Made by a program: the position numbers and the translations under genes. The notes beneath the pieces were generated by a model. That model ran no database searches and had not been told where the DNA came from. It worked only from the letters and a program-made list of their open reading frames with translations. Shown here in pieces: positions 29,685-38,637 of a stretch of 62,769 nucleotides of DNA; the stretch's first letter is position 1, and every line of letters begins with the position of its first letter. The stretch lies in NCBI GenBank assembly GCA_029240075.1, contig JARBTQ010000012.1, forward strand, positions 1 to 62,769. The letters are read 5' to 3'. Source of the stretch: Chlamydiales bacterium. GTDB taxonomy: Bacteria; Chlamydiota; Chlamydiia; Chlamydiales; JARBTQ01.

Positions 29685-30662
29685 TTAATATAAATAATTT
29701 CCATTTGTATCGATATAACCCATTCTTTCTAAAATAGGCTTAGCAGTATAGAAAACAAAATCAAAAGCAGCCTTTTGTTCGGGTATATTTTTCCATTTTG
29801 CAATTTTGCCTGATTGATGAATTGGTTTTTCTGCATACTCATTTTTTATATGGCCAAGAGATGTGATGTGCTGTTCATTTTGCCTACATTTTTCAAAAGT
29901 AGAATTTTCTACTGCTTTGATAATGCATTCTAAAGAGGAATTAACTCCAATATATTCCAGAACGGCCTTAAGGCTTGCTATAGGGTCTAATTTTGTATCT
30001 TCAAAACGAATAAAAGTAACTTTCTGTAGTTCAGCAATAGAAAGCATAAATTGAATCCAACTTGGCATATTCAATATAACAAAATCAAAAAAGGATATAG
30101 AAAGTTCCTTTCTTATATAATCTGAATAAAGGCTATCTCTAGGGTCTCTTATACAAAATATTGTAGGATATTTATTATTATCTGGGGCTGGTAGTATATA
30201 ATGAGGTATATGTTGTATAAATACCTCCTCTAAAAATTTCCATTCTGTATTTTGATTAAGATTAGGAAGATGAAATTTTAAGTTATTCGTTGAACGGTTT
30301 TCAATAAGACTATACAAACTAAATTTATCATCAATTCGTTTTTCCTCTTTAAAAGTTGTACAAGGGTTATAATCACACCTTACACCCAACTCTAGTAGGC
30401 AGTTTACTATCCATGCTAAACCACAGTATCCATAGGAATTCATATAAAAAGTTTTCATATGTTGTAAACTATTCTCAATAAAATGATTTATATTGTATCT
30501 CTGAGCTCTTTCTGTTGCTACTTTGGGATCTATAAAGATTTTTAATATAAATTTAGAGGTTGCAAATATTGACCCTTTATATATTAGAGAGCATATAATG
30601 TATCGGATAATAGGGTTTTTTAATTGAGATATATATTTAAGATTAACTTTTTTTAATACCAA
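29685..30662 (-). CDS. Sulfotransferase-fold protein 1
   Basis: The region IFCIRDPRDSLYSDYI is the 3'-phosphate-binding motif of the sulfotransferase fold; RFEDTKLDP and the terminal SGKIAKWKNIPE also fit. The N-terminal phosphosulfate loop, PKSGTTW in classical enzymes, reads NSYGYCGLAW here and lacks the lysine. The frame starts with TTG 30662; residues 1-68 have no counterpart in the paralogue at 35381, and an internal ATG at residue 69 (MKTFYM) is the alternative start. It lies 164 bp from the phosphoramidate genes, on the opposite strand. Whether it carries sulfate is open. Confidence 0.65.
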   Translation of the reverse strand: MVLKKVNLKYISQLKNPIIRYIICSLIYKGSIFATSKFILKIFIDPKVATERAQRYNINHFIENSLQHMKTFYMNSYGYCGLAWIVNCLLELGVRCDYNPCTTFKEEKRIDDKFSLYSLIENRSTNNLKFHLPNLNQNTEWKFLEEVFIQHIPHYILPAPDNNKYPTIFCIRDPRDSLYSDYIRKELSISFFDFVILNMPSWIQFMLSIAELQKVTFIRFEDTKLDPIASLKAVLEYIGVNSSLECIIKAVENSTFEKCRQNEQHITSLGHIKNEYAEKPIHQSGKIAKWKNIPEQKAAFDFVFYTAKPILERMGYIDTNGNYLY

Positions 30663-30826
30663 ACCTAAAGCGTTGCTTATTAAGCAGACTATTTTTATCT
30701 ATTGGCATGTTCTATGCTATATTTTTGATTCAGCATTATGGATAAACCCCTGAGGTGGCTCTGTTGATAGAGAACCTTAAAGCAACAGATAAAGACTTAT
30801 GCAAGAGATCGAATGGTTAGGTAGAT

Positions 30827-31336
30827 ATGGCATTTTTATTATGGATTACAGGTCTTGCAGGAGCGGGAAAGACTACTATTGCAAAAGAAGTTTTTAAGCG
30901 CATTCTTCCTAATCATCCAAATACAGTTTTTTTGGACGGAGATTCATTTCGCGAAATTATTGGAAATCCATATGGATATGATTCTCAAGGAAGATTTGAC
31001 AATGCAAAAGCTTTGGCTCGTTTGTGCCACTATTTAACGGCTCAAAATATCAATGTTGTTTGCGCAACAATCTCGCTGTTTCATGAAATCCACGCCTTGA
31101 ATCGTCAGTTTGTCGCTCAATATTATGAGGTCTATATAAAAGTACCCCTAGATGTATTAAACCAGCGCAATCAAAAGGGGCTTTATTCAGGAAGCCCTCT
31201 TGCTGACTCTGGAGTCGTTGGAATTTCACAAAATTATGAGGCCCCATTAACCCCCCACCTTATATTAAATAACGATATAGACGAAAAAATTGAGGCAAAT
31301 GTGTTGCGGATCCTGGAGCTAATCCAAGAAGGGTAG
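30827..31336 (+). CDS. APS-kinase-like (CysC) nucleotide 3'-kinase, probable cytidine diphosphoramidate kinase
   Basis: P-loop kinase of 169 residues: Walker A GLAGAGKTT (residues 9-17) and the APS-kinase motif LDGDSFR (36-42). By family alone it would be adenylylsulfate kinase. It sits 86 bp ahead of glutamine kinase, amidotransferase and nucleotidyltransferase genes, the set that in Campylobacter jejuni makes the capsule phosphoramidate. There the CysC-like Cj1415 phosphorylates the 3'-OH of cytidine diphosphoramidate. No ATP sulfurylase or PAPS reductase is present in this window. The phosphoramidate role is therefore favoured; a PAPS-making role for the nearby sulfotransferase-like proteins is the alternative. 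Confidence 0.78.
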   Translation: MAFLLWITGLAGAGKTTIAKEVFKRILPNHPNTVFLDGDSFREIIGNPYGYDSQGRFDNAKALARLCHYLTAQNINVVCATISLFHEIHALNRQFVAQYYEVYIKVPLDVLNQRNQKGLYSGSPLADSGVVGISQNYEAPLTPHLILNNDIDEKIEANVLRILELIQEG

Positions 31337-31422
31337 CTTTTGGCATTATTCATGCTATTTGATAGAGTCTTTAGAATTTAAATTTAGACGATAGGTTAGA
31401 AAAGTACTATATAGGGGTTATC

Positions 31423-33786
31423 ATGGTAAATACGGCTCTGTCTTTTTCTAGTAAAGCTGGAACATTGCAGCTTTTATCAACAAAGTTGACAACAGCTCGT
31501 GTATTACCCATGTTAAAACTTTCTGTAGGAGAATGGTTACATGACTCTCAGACAATTGTTGAGAACATTGTAGCATCTTTCCCTTATCAAAGTCTTATTG
31601 TTCGTTCTAGCTGCCACGATGAAGATACCCTCTTACAATCACAAGCCGGTCGTTATCGCAGTATAGCCAATGTTCCTAGTAATGATAGAGAATCTATCAG
31701 AGCTGCTATTCAGGGCGTTATAGATTCTTATGGTGAAGTTCCGGAAAAAGAAGCTGAATGTTTTGTCCAACCCTTTCTTAAGAATGTAGTGATGGCAGGT
31801 GTTGCTTTAACAGCAACTCTAGCTGAAAGAGCCCCTTATTTTGTAATTAATTACGATGAAAGTGGTTCTACCTCTAGCGTAACGCAGGGGGTGGGAGATT
31901 CTATAAAGACCTATATACAATTAAGATCAGCCCCATTTACAGAGACACATCCGTTGCTCGGAAAGGTAATACAACTTTGCCGAGAGTTACTTATATTTTT
32001 TAGTCCATTAGAATTGGACATTGAATTTGCTATAGACTCTAATAGAACTTTATACCTGTTGCAGGTAAGGCCCCTTTCTTTAATTGTTGATGAATTCCCC
32101 CATTCTTTAGATTTTATACAAAGAGGATTAGATAACTTATACAAGAAAGTTGAAAAACAGATGAAGCCTCGACCAGGTGTGCTGGGTAAAAAAAGTATTT
32201 TTGGTGTAATGACAGATTGGAATCCTGCTGAAATGATAGGCTTGCGCCCTAGCCCTTTAGCGCTTTCTCTTTATAAAGAGTTGATTACAGATCACATTTG
32301 GGCTCAAAAAAGATTTGAGTATGGGTATCGTAATATGCAATCGCATCCCTTACTACTCTCATTTTTAGGAATCCCTTATATCGATATACGAGCCTCTTTT
32401 AACTCTTTTGTGCCTGTTACCATTCCAGAAGAAATAGCAGAAAAATTAGTAGAATTTTACCTAGACAAGTTGAGGAAAAATCCTCAGCTGCACGACAAAG
32501 TGGAATTTCAAATTGTCTATTCCTGTTTTTATTTGGGTATAGAGCGCGATCTAAAGAATCTTGCAAAATATGGCTTTAGCGTTACTGAAATTAAGATTAT
32601 AAAAGAATCACTGCGTGCATTAACTCTACAAATTATGGATCCACAGCAAGGGCTATTTAAAAGAGATCTGGAAAAAGTAGAGCTAATACATCAAAAACGT
32701 TTAGAGGTCCTCAACAGCGACCTTTCCTTAATCGAGAAAATTTATTGGTTAAACGAGCATTGCAAAACTTATGGCACTTCCCTGTTTGCAGGTATTGCTA
32801 GAGCTGGGTTTATAGCAGTAAAGCTTCTTGATAGCCTAGTTTCAGAAGAACTTATTTCTATAGAAGATCGCTCCTATTTCATGCGTTCATTGAATACTAT
32901 CTCCAAACAGATTCAACTTGATACAGCAAAATTATCTGTAGGGGAGATTATAAGGGATGAGTTCCTAAAAAAATATGGGCATTTACGGCCTCATGCTTAC
33001 GATATTCTATCATTGCGTTATGATGAGGCTTTTGATCATTATTTTGGGAAGTTTTTACCAGAACAAATAGAAAACGATTTTTCCTTTAAGTTTTCAGATA
33101 CTCAACTCAATCAAATTCAAAGCTCTTTAGAGAGACATCAAATTCAAATATCAGCACAAGACTTTATTAGTTTTATTAAGCAAGCAGTAGAAGCTAGGGA
33201 GTATTCCAAGTTTGTATTTACCGCCCTCCTCAGTGATATCTTACAACTTATCGTGCAACTAGGAGAACGCGCGAATCTTGAAAGAGAGGAATTATCCTTC
33301 CTGGATTTTAAATTGATATTAAATCTTTATAGTTCCGTCGACTCTCAAAGTTTAGCAGAACAGCTGCAAAAAAATGTCAGAGAAAATAAACACTCTCATC
33401 TTGTTACTAGAAAACTACAATTACCAGCACTGATAATAGATTCTGTCGATGTTCACACTTTTCATGAAATTGTATCACGTCCTAACTTTATCACTCAAAT
33501 TAATGTGAAGGCGGAAGTTGTTACTGAAGATAAACTGCATACTAGCTTGTTAAAAGGAAAAATTGTATGTATTGAAGCTGCTGATCCAGGGTACGATTTT
33601 CTGCTAACAAAAGGAATTGCAGGTCTAATTACTAAATATGGGGGGATCAATTCTCATATGGCTATCCGCTGTGCAGAATTAGGAATTCCTGCTGTCATAG
33701 GAGCTGGAAGTTCATTTCAGCAATGGGCTGCAAGCAAGATATTGGAAATACAACCTGTAAATCAGTTAGTCCGTGTCGAGTCATAA
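31423..33786 (+). CDS. PEP-synthase-like kinase, probable L-glutamine kinase (Cj1418-like)
   Basis: A 787-residue protein built like PEP synthase/PPDK but shorter. The N-terminal ATP-grasp domain has LIVRSSCHDEDTLLQSQAG (near residue 57) and ends with YLLQVRPLSL near 210. After a long helical middle comes the swivelling phosphohistidine domain GGINSHMAIRCAELGIPAV with H745. The PEP/pyruvate barrel is missing. This ATP-grasp plus His-domain layout is that of Cj1418, which phosphorylates the amide of L-glutamine. The stop codon abuts the start of the next gene, so the pathway genes are coupled. Confidence 0.82.
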   Translation: MVNTALSFSSKAGTLQLLSTKLTTARVLPMLKLSVGEWLHDSQTIVENIVASFPYQSLIVRSSCHDEDTLLQSQAGRYRSIANVPSNDRESIRAAIQGVIDSYGEVPEKEAECFVQPFLKNVVMAGVALTATLAERAPYFVINYDESGSTSSVTQGVGDSIKTYIQLRSAPFTETHPLLGKVIQLCRELLIFFSPLELDIEFAIDSNRTLYLLQVRPLSLIVDEFPHSLDFIQRGLDNLYKKVEKQMKPRPGVLGKKSIFGVMTDWNPAEMIGLRPSPLALSLYKELITDHIWAQKRFEYGYRNMQSHPLLLSFLGIPYIDIRASFNSFVPVTIPEEIAEKLVEFYLDKLRKNPQLHDKVEFQIVYSCFYLGIERDLKNLAKYGFSVTEIKIIKESLRALTLQIMDPQQGLFKRDLEKVELIHQKRLEVLNSDLSLIEKIYWLNEHCKTYGTSLFAGIARAGFIAVKLLDSLVSEELISIEDRSYFMRSLNTISKQIQLDTAKLSVGEIIRDEFLKKYGHLRPHAYDILSLRYDEAFDHYFGKFLPEQIENDFSFKFSDTQLNQIQSSLERHQIQISAQDFISFIKQAVEAREYSKFVFTALLSDILQLIVQLGERANLEREELSFLDFKLILNLYSSVDSQSLAEQLQKNVRENKHSHLVTRKLQLPALIIDSVDVHTFHEIVSRPNFITQINVKAEVVTEDKLHTSLLKGKIVCIEAADPGYDFLLTKGIAGLITKYGGINSHMAIRCAELGIPAVIGAGSSFQQWAASKILEIQPVNQLVRVES

Positions 33787-34464
33787 ATGTCGGAAAAAAG
33801 AGCTCAATTTATAGCTATTTCACCTTCTCTAATCCATTATGGGAGTTACAAAGAAGAGCGACTTACTTTAGATTTACGATGGTTTAGCTTGATTGAGGCG
33901 TTAGGATATGCCCCGTTAGTGCTTCCTTTTTCTCGCGAATGGAAAAAGTTATTTGATTCGGTTGAGGTAATAGGCCTCATATTAAGTGGTGGGAATAATT
34001 TAGCATGTACTGAAAGCAATGAGCTATCTGTTAAAAGAGACGAATTTGAGACTTATTTTCTACAATACGCCATTGAAAAATATGTGCCTATCTTAGGCAT
34101 ATGCAGGGGAATGCAATTTATTAATCATTACTTTGGAGGAAGTCTAAAGGAAGTTTTAGGTCATGTTAATAGGCGTCATCATGTGCAAATTCACCCTAAT
34201 AGTATCCTATTTAATACCCTAGGTTCTGTTGCTTACCTTAATTCCTTTCATCATTATGGAATTTCTCAACTACCGAAAGAACTTTTGCCTCTTGCCTGGG
34301 CTTCTGATGATTTAAGTATAGAAGCATTTCTTCACTATCAAAGGCCTATATTAGGGCTTTTATGGCATCCAGAGCGTTTTAAAGAAGGATCGATCAATTA
34401 TAAAAAACACATAGAGCTATTAAACTCCTTTTTTTCCAACAACTTACCTCCGGTTAATTTATGA
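33787..34464 (+). CDS. Class I glutamine amidotransferase-like hydrolase (Cj1417-like)
   Basis: A 225-residue GATase of the gamma-glutamyl hydrolase (PuuD/peptidase C26) type. The catalytic triad is visible: nucleophile C106 in LGICRGMQF, then H194 and E196 in WHPERF. In C. jejuni the homologous Cj1417 removes glutamate from gamma-glutamyl-CDP-amidate to leave cytidine diphosphoramidate. The start codon directly follows the preceding stop and its own stop overlaps the next ATG, so it is locked between the glutamine kinase and the nucleotidyltransferase. Function is inferred from this neighbourhood. Confidence 0.82.
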   Translation: MSEKRAQFIAISPSLIHYGSYKEERLTLDLRWFSLIEALGYAPLVLPFSREWKKLFDSVEVIGLILSGGNNLACTESNELSVKRDEFETYFLQYAIEKYVPILGICRGMQFINHYFGGSLKEVLGHVNRRHHVQIHPNSILFNTLGSVAYLNSFHHYGISQLPKELLPLAWASDDLSIEAFLHYQRPILGLLWHPERFKEGSINYKKHIELLNSFFSNNLPPVNL

Positions 34465-35258
34465 AAAATACTGATTATGTGATATTAGCAGCTGGTATAG
34501 GAAAGAGATTACGTCCTTTGACAGATAAATTGCCAAAATGTCTAGTGAATTGTCTGGGAAAACCATTACTAGATCATCAATTAGCTGCCGTTTATTCTAA
34601 TGGCTTTTCTCAAGTAAACATAGTAGGGGGGCACGGCTTACCTTACCTAGTTGATTATTTAGAAAAACATGTGAATAGTGCCTTTTCGCTATTTTATAAT
34701 TCAGAGTACGATAAAACGAATATGGTTTTTTCCCTTCTTCATGTAGGTCGACCAATAGTGGAAAATTGCTTAAAAAAAGGAGCAAACCTTATCGTTTCTT
34801 ATGGTGATATTGCTTTTAGTCCTAATATACTTAGTAAGCTCATAGAATCTCCACATCTATTTTCTACAGTTATTGATCGAAACTGGCAAACATTGTGGGA
34901 ACTGCGGATGGATGATCCCCTTTCTGATGTTGAAAATTTGATCATGGATGGTCAAAATTGTATTTTAAAAATAGGGGGCAAGCCTACAGGGTATGTGCAA
35001 GTACAAGGGCAATATATAGGCTTATCTAAATTTACACCTATTATCCTAGATAGGATGGTTTATGAATTTGATCAAATGATGAAACACCATCCAACTATTG
35101 CTTGTTCCTTAAGTATGACAGATTTTTTTCAATATTTGATTAATAAAGGGGCACAGCTACATGGGATATTAACAAACGAGTCTTGGCTAGAATTAGACTC
35201 TTTACAAGATTTAAATTCTTATGAATGCCATAAAAACCATTTTTCATGGGCCTTGTAG
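34461..35258 (+). CDS. Nucleotidyltransferase, probable CTP:phosphoglutamine cytidylyltransferase (Cj1416-like)
   Basis: A 265-residue nucleotidyltransferase with the N-terminal loop ILAAGIGKRLRPLTDKLPK (near residues 8-26), NMVFSLLHVGR near 90 and the metal-binding aspartate in SYGDIAF near 117. By fold it resembles the LicC and sugar-nucleotide enzymes. Because it overlaps the amidotransferase gene by ATGA and completes the four-gene set, the proposed reaction is CTP plus L-glutamine phosphate to gamma-glutamyl-CDP-amidate, the Cj1416 step. A choline- or sugar-phosphate substrate cannot be excluded from sequence alone. Confidence 0.8.
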   Translation: MKNTDYVILAAGIGKRLRPLTDKLPKCLVNCLGKPLLDHQLAAVYSNGFSQVNIVGGHGLPYLVDYLEKHVNSAFSLFYNSEYDKTNMVFSLLHVGRPIVENCLKKGANLIVSYGDIAFSPNILSKLIESPHLFSTVIDRNWQTLWELRMDDPLSDVENLIMDGQNCILKIGGKPTGYVQVQGQYIGLSKFTPIILDRMVYEFDQMMKHHPTIACSLSMTDFFQYLINKGAQLHGILTNESWLELDSLQDLNSYECHKNHFSWAL

Positions 35259-35380
35259 TCACTCTATACAATTAGAATTATATTTATCTTTTCAACGTAC
35301 GTATTATTAAGGCTTTTGCAAAATAAAAGTTCAAAGTAAGCTTTTAAAAAAATCTTTAACAGGCCTTTGCTTCACATTTT

Positions 35381-36223
35381 TTATATTTCAACCCCTTCGT
35401 AGATATATTTATCACTAGCATCTACATAACCAAGCTGTTTAAGAATAGGCGTTGTAGCAATATATATAAAGTTAAATACTTCCTTATGCTTCGGAATGTA
35501 CCGCCATTTTCCTATAGCTCCAGGTCTTGTCTTATATGCTATATCACCCCCATATGGCTCCGGCTTAGCTTCATAAGCTCGACTACCACATTCAGTATAT
35601 TCAATTTTACCTATAGAATCAGAAGGGATGAGATCATAATCTGAAACCTGGCTAGCTTGTATTATTTCAGACTCACTGAAATTTTCCCCAATTGCTGTTG
35701 TTATTTGTGTGAGAATTTTCTGAGGATTTAGCTTAATGTCCTCAAAGCGAAAAAATGCTGATTTTTTGTGCTCTAGACAAACACATATTAAGCTAATCCA
35801 TACTGGAAGATAATCATATGTAAAAGAAGCAAAATTTTCATCTTTTAAGTCATGCAAAAATTTGTAATATTTAAAAAGAGAGTAAATACTGTCTCGAGGG
35901 TCTCTAACGCAGAATATAAGGGGTAGATCTGTATTTTCAGGTGGGGGAGTATGACATAAATATTCCAAAAAAACATCATGCCTTAACTTACAATGAGTTT
36001 TCCCTTCTATTGAGAATAACCCATATTTAAGATGAGGATTATCTGTTCTAACAGCATATTCCGTATAGTTAGCATCGATTGATCTAATTGGCTCAAAAAT
36101 CATATTAGGAGTGCGATCAACCCTAATTCCTAGTTCGATAAAGCAATTCATAAGCCATGATGTCCCCGAAAAACTGGGGGAGGTATACAAAATATGTTTC
36201 AAAGGTCTTCCTGTATTATCCAA
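35381..36223 (-). CDS. Sulfotransferase-fold protein 2
   Basis: A 280-residue protein with the fold's 3'-phosphate motif CVRDPRDSIYS (R107-S112 core), RFEDIKLNP, and a C-terminal GAIGKWRYIPKHK. The first loop SPSFSGTSW (residues 15-23) corresponds to PKSGTTW but has Phe in place of the lysine that contacts the transferred group. It is paralogous to the protein at 29685; the two bracket the phosphoramidate genes on the opposite strand. Either a sulfotransferase with an unusual donor site or, speculatively, the transferase for a 3'-phosphonucleotide phosphoramidate. No membrane segment is evident. Confidence 0.72.
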   Translation of the reverse strand: MDNTGRPLKHILYTSPSFSGTSWLMNCFIELGIRVDRTPNMIFEPIRSIDANYTEYAVRTDNPHLKYGLFSIEGKTHCKLRHDVFLEYLCHTPPPENTDLPLIFCVRDPRDSIYSLFKYYKFLHDLKDENFASFTYDYLPVWISLICVCLEHKKSAFFRFEDIKLNPQKILTQITTAIGENFSESEIIQASQVSDYDLIPSDSIGKIEYTECGSRAYEAKPEPYGGDIAYKTRPGAIGKWRYIPKHKEVFNFIYIATTPILKQLGYVDASDKYIYEGVEI

Positions 36224-36522
36224 GCTATTTTCTTTTCTTTTTAATATCTTATAAGGACTTTGTCAAATGTAAAATTAGAATACACTACGTAGATTTTTTC
36301 ATTTTAGAGAGATATCTTTTAAAGGCGCTCTAAACAAACCAAATTGAATCATGATTACTTTGTGGAACTGTATGAAAAAACACAAGAGATTGCGAAAATT
36401 ATCTGTAGACAGACAAATTCCTGGATGTTATCTGTAACTTTAGGGGTGCAGATCGTTAATAAACATGAAGCATTACCTCTTTAAAGGTAGCATCAAATTT
36501 TACAAAATAGGGGATAATACAC

Positions 36523-37281
36523 ATGGTCGTAACTTGGGATTATTCAAAATTAGCCGCTTACTATTTAAAAAGACCTAGTTATAGTTCAGAAGCTTTGAAT
36601 AAAATGTATGAACTGGTCAGGCTACGAGCAAATCTTGCTGTTTGTGATATTGGTGCAGGCGTGGGTAATTTATCAAAAGAGCTTAATAAACAGGGTGCTA
36701 TGGTTTATGCGGTAGAACCCAATAATAACATGCGTGCAATAGGGATGAAGGAAACAGCGGGGAATCCTTATATCTTGTGGTTAGCTGCCCCAGCTGAAAA
36801 TACGTCTGTACAGGATAATAGTGTGGACCTTGTAACGTTTGGTTCATCTTTTAATGTTGTTAATAAAACTCAAGCATTGACTGAAGTACACCGTATATTA
36901 CGTCCACAAGGGTGGATGGTCTGTATGTGGAATCATCGGGATTTAACAGATCCGATTCAGGCTAAAATAGAAGAAATTATACATAAATATGTAAAAGATT
37001 ATTCCTATGGGGATAGAAGACAAGACCAGACAGAGTTTCTTAAAGGGACGGGTATGTTCAGCCAGATACATAAAGTAGAAGGTCCTACAGTTCATACACA
37101 GACTATAGATGATGTTATAGAAGCTTGGAAATCACATGGTACTTTGGCTCGTCAGGCAGGAGATAAATTTGAACTCATTATTAAAGAAATTAGCTCCTTT
37201 CTTAAAAATTTGCAATTTTCTGAGATAAAGGTTCCTTATACAACTAGAATGTGGGTTTGCCAGATTATAAAAAGCATATAA
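36523..37281 (+). CDS. Class I SAM methyltransferase 1 (candidate phosphoramidate O-methyltransferase)
   Basis: A 252-residue methyltransferase: motif I VCDIGAGVGNLSKEL near residue 43, the acidic residue in VYAVEPNNNMR, and VTFGSSFNVVNK and MVCMWNHRD further on. In C. jejuni two related methyltransferases (Cj1419, Cj1420) adjoin the phosphoramidate genes. Here too a paralogous pair (this gene and the one at 37588) adjoins them, supporting a role in O-methylation. Small-molecule methyltransferases of UbiE type look similar, so the substrate is inferred from position only. Confidence 0.75.
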   Translation: MVVTWDYSKLAAYYLKRPSYSSEALNKMYELVRLRANLAVCDIGAGVGNLSKELNKQGAMVYAVEPNNNMRAIGMKETAGNPYILWLAAPAENTSVQDNSVDLVTFGSSFNVVNKTQALTEVHRILRPQGWMVCMWNHRDLTDPIQAKIEEIIHKYVKDYSYGDRRQDQTEFLKGTGMFSQIHKVEGPTVHTQTIDDVIEAWKSHGTLARQAGDKFELIIKEISSFLKNLQFSEIKVPYTTRMWVCQIIKSI

Positions 37282-37381
37282 GATATAGTAAATGCTTTGA
37301 TTTTTGAAGAAAAAGTTGAGATAAAAAAAAAGAAAGAGGGGCAAAATCTAAGGTCGCAAAACCATAAAGAGAGAGTGCCCC

Positions 37382-37489
37382 ATGAAAAGTGGATATCCTA
37401 TAAAGAATAGGCATGGTTATAACAGCTCTCCAATTCAAAGGAGAAGTGTATCAATTTTTATTTTTCGGAAGATGGTCTTGTTGTATAAG
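37382..37489 (+). pseudogene. IS5-type transposase N-terminal remnant
   Basis: Frame 37382 encodes MKSGYPIKNRHGYNSSPIQR and stops after 35 codons; a shifted frame continues INFYFSEDGLVV. Together they resemble the N terminus of IS5-family transposases (..YxVKNWxEYNxxLxxRGSLxFWFSED..). The frameshift and early stop show decay; no inverted repeats or remaining transposase were found. It lies in the 306-bp gap between the converging methyltransferase genes, which otherwise holds nothing recognisable. The family match is from memory. Confidence 0.5.
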
Positions 37490-37587
37490 TAGCAAAGAAT
37501 AATTGAAAATCAAAAATATAGAATTTTGAATAGTGCTTACAAGTCGTTTAATGTCAAAAAATAATTGAGAAACGCGCTGCTGCTGCT

Positions 37588-38367
37588 CTAAGATGTCTTT
37601 TGGACAGTCCAAGCACGTGTTTTATAGGGTATTACAATCTCATTTAAATTTTTGACACAGTCTTCAATACAATTCAATATTTCAAACCATGTTGTAGGGG
37701 TTACTTGAGATCTGATATCATTGACAGATCTCCACATTCCCAAATAACGTTCTTTCGAAACTTTAAGTTGATGAGGAGCTTCTATAAACAGCAAATCTTT
37801 AAAAAGACCTGATTTAGTTAATGTCTCTGGCAAACATGATGTAAAATTACAGATTCCTGATGATTTACGCTTAATATGGGGAGCTTTTCTCTGAATTATT
37901 TTCTCTACCTCTGTTTCTAAATCTGATGAAGCAATATCCCTTGGGTTCCATAAAACCGTAACAAATCCCTGCGACTTTAGAATGCGAAAAAATTCAGATA
38001 GTGCTTTTTCTGTATTTGTCCAATGAAATGATGATGCCATTGTGACCCAATCATAGCTATTTGCTGGCAACGGTATATTTTCCGCATTACCGAGGTGCCA
38101 TGTAAGGTTATGTTCCTTGGTATATGCTATACCTTCTTGATACATTGCTTTATTAGGTTCTACGCAAGTTACAGCGCATTTATGCTCAGCTAAATTTTTT
38201 GAAAATTTCCCAGTACCAGCGCCCACATCTGCAACTTTTTTTTGTGGCGTCATTTTGGTGTACGAAATTAAAGCTTCAATTACTAAAGAACTGTAATCGT
38301 TGCGATGAATATAATGCTTAGCTAAATGGGAAAAATCTCCGGGTTTAACTTCGGTCATACTAGACAT
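37588..38367 (-). CDS. Class I SAM methyltransferase 2 (paralogue of methyltransferase 1)
   Basis: A 259-residue protein with motif I VADVGAGTGKFSKNL near residue 40, CVEPNKAMYQEG, and MASSFHWTNTEKALSEFFRIL (UbiE/Methyltransf_11 pattern). It shares the same plan with the protein at 36523 (start FSHLAKHYIHRNDYSS versus YSKLAAYYLKRPSYSS; ends PYKTRAW versus PYTTRMW). ATG 38367 has AAGGAT six bases upstream. It converges on methyltransferase 1 around a transposase remnant, so one copy was probably inverted or moved. Confidence 0.75.
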   Translation of the reverse strand: MSSMTEVKPGDFSHLAKHYIHRNDYSSLVIEALISYTKMTPQKKVADVGAGTGKFSKNLAEHKCAVTCVEPNKAMYQEGIAYTKEHNLTWHLGNAENIPLPANSYDWVTMASSFHWTNTEKALSEFFRILKSQGFVTVLWNPRDIASSDLETEVEKIIQRKAPHIKRKSSGICNFTSCLPETLTKSGLFKDLLFIEAPHQLKVSKERYLGMWRSVNDIRSQVTPTTWFEILNCIEDCVKNLNEIVIPYKTRAWTVQKTS

Positions 38368-38637
38368 AAAAAGATCCTTAAATAAAGGTGCAGGAGTTTG
38401 TCATTTAGCTAACATATCGTCATTTATACTAACGAACTTGAGTAAGTTTTCTTGCGTTACACTAGATTTGCTAAGCTTATAAGTTTGACCATGCATAAAT
38501 TTAATAGAGAGAAGATTTTCTTGTAAAAAGAAGTTTGAATGATTAAGGTGACGATTAAATATAGGGCTTTAGCAAAAGACTTTTCTATGAGCAATAGTCC
38601 TAGTCAAAATTTAGAATACTTATTAGGTTAGCGCCAT

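Noticed and set aside
30827-31336. Plain sulfate-assimilation APS kinase (cysC)
   Set aside because: No ATP sulfurylase, PAPS reductase or sulfite reductase is in the window, and the gene is grouped with the three other phosphoramidate-pathway families. Kept as an alternative in the entry.
38543-38635. 30-codon frame before the TylF-type gene
   Set aside because: AAGAAG upstream is weak and the peptide matches nothing known to me; likely chance in AT-rich sequence.
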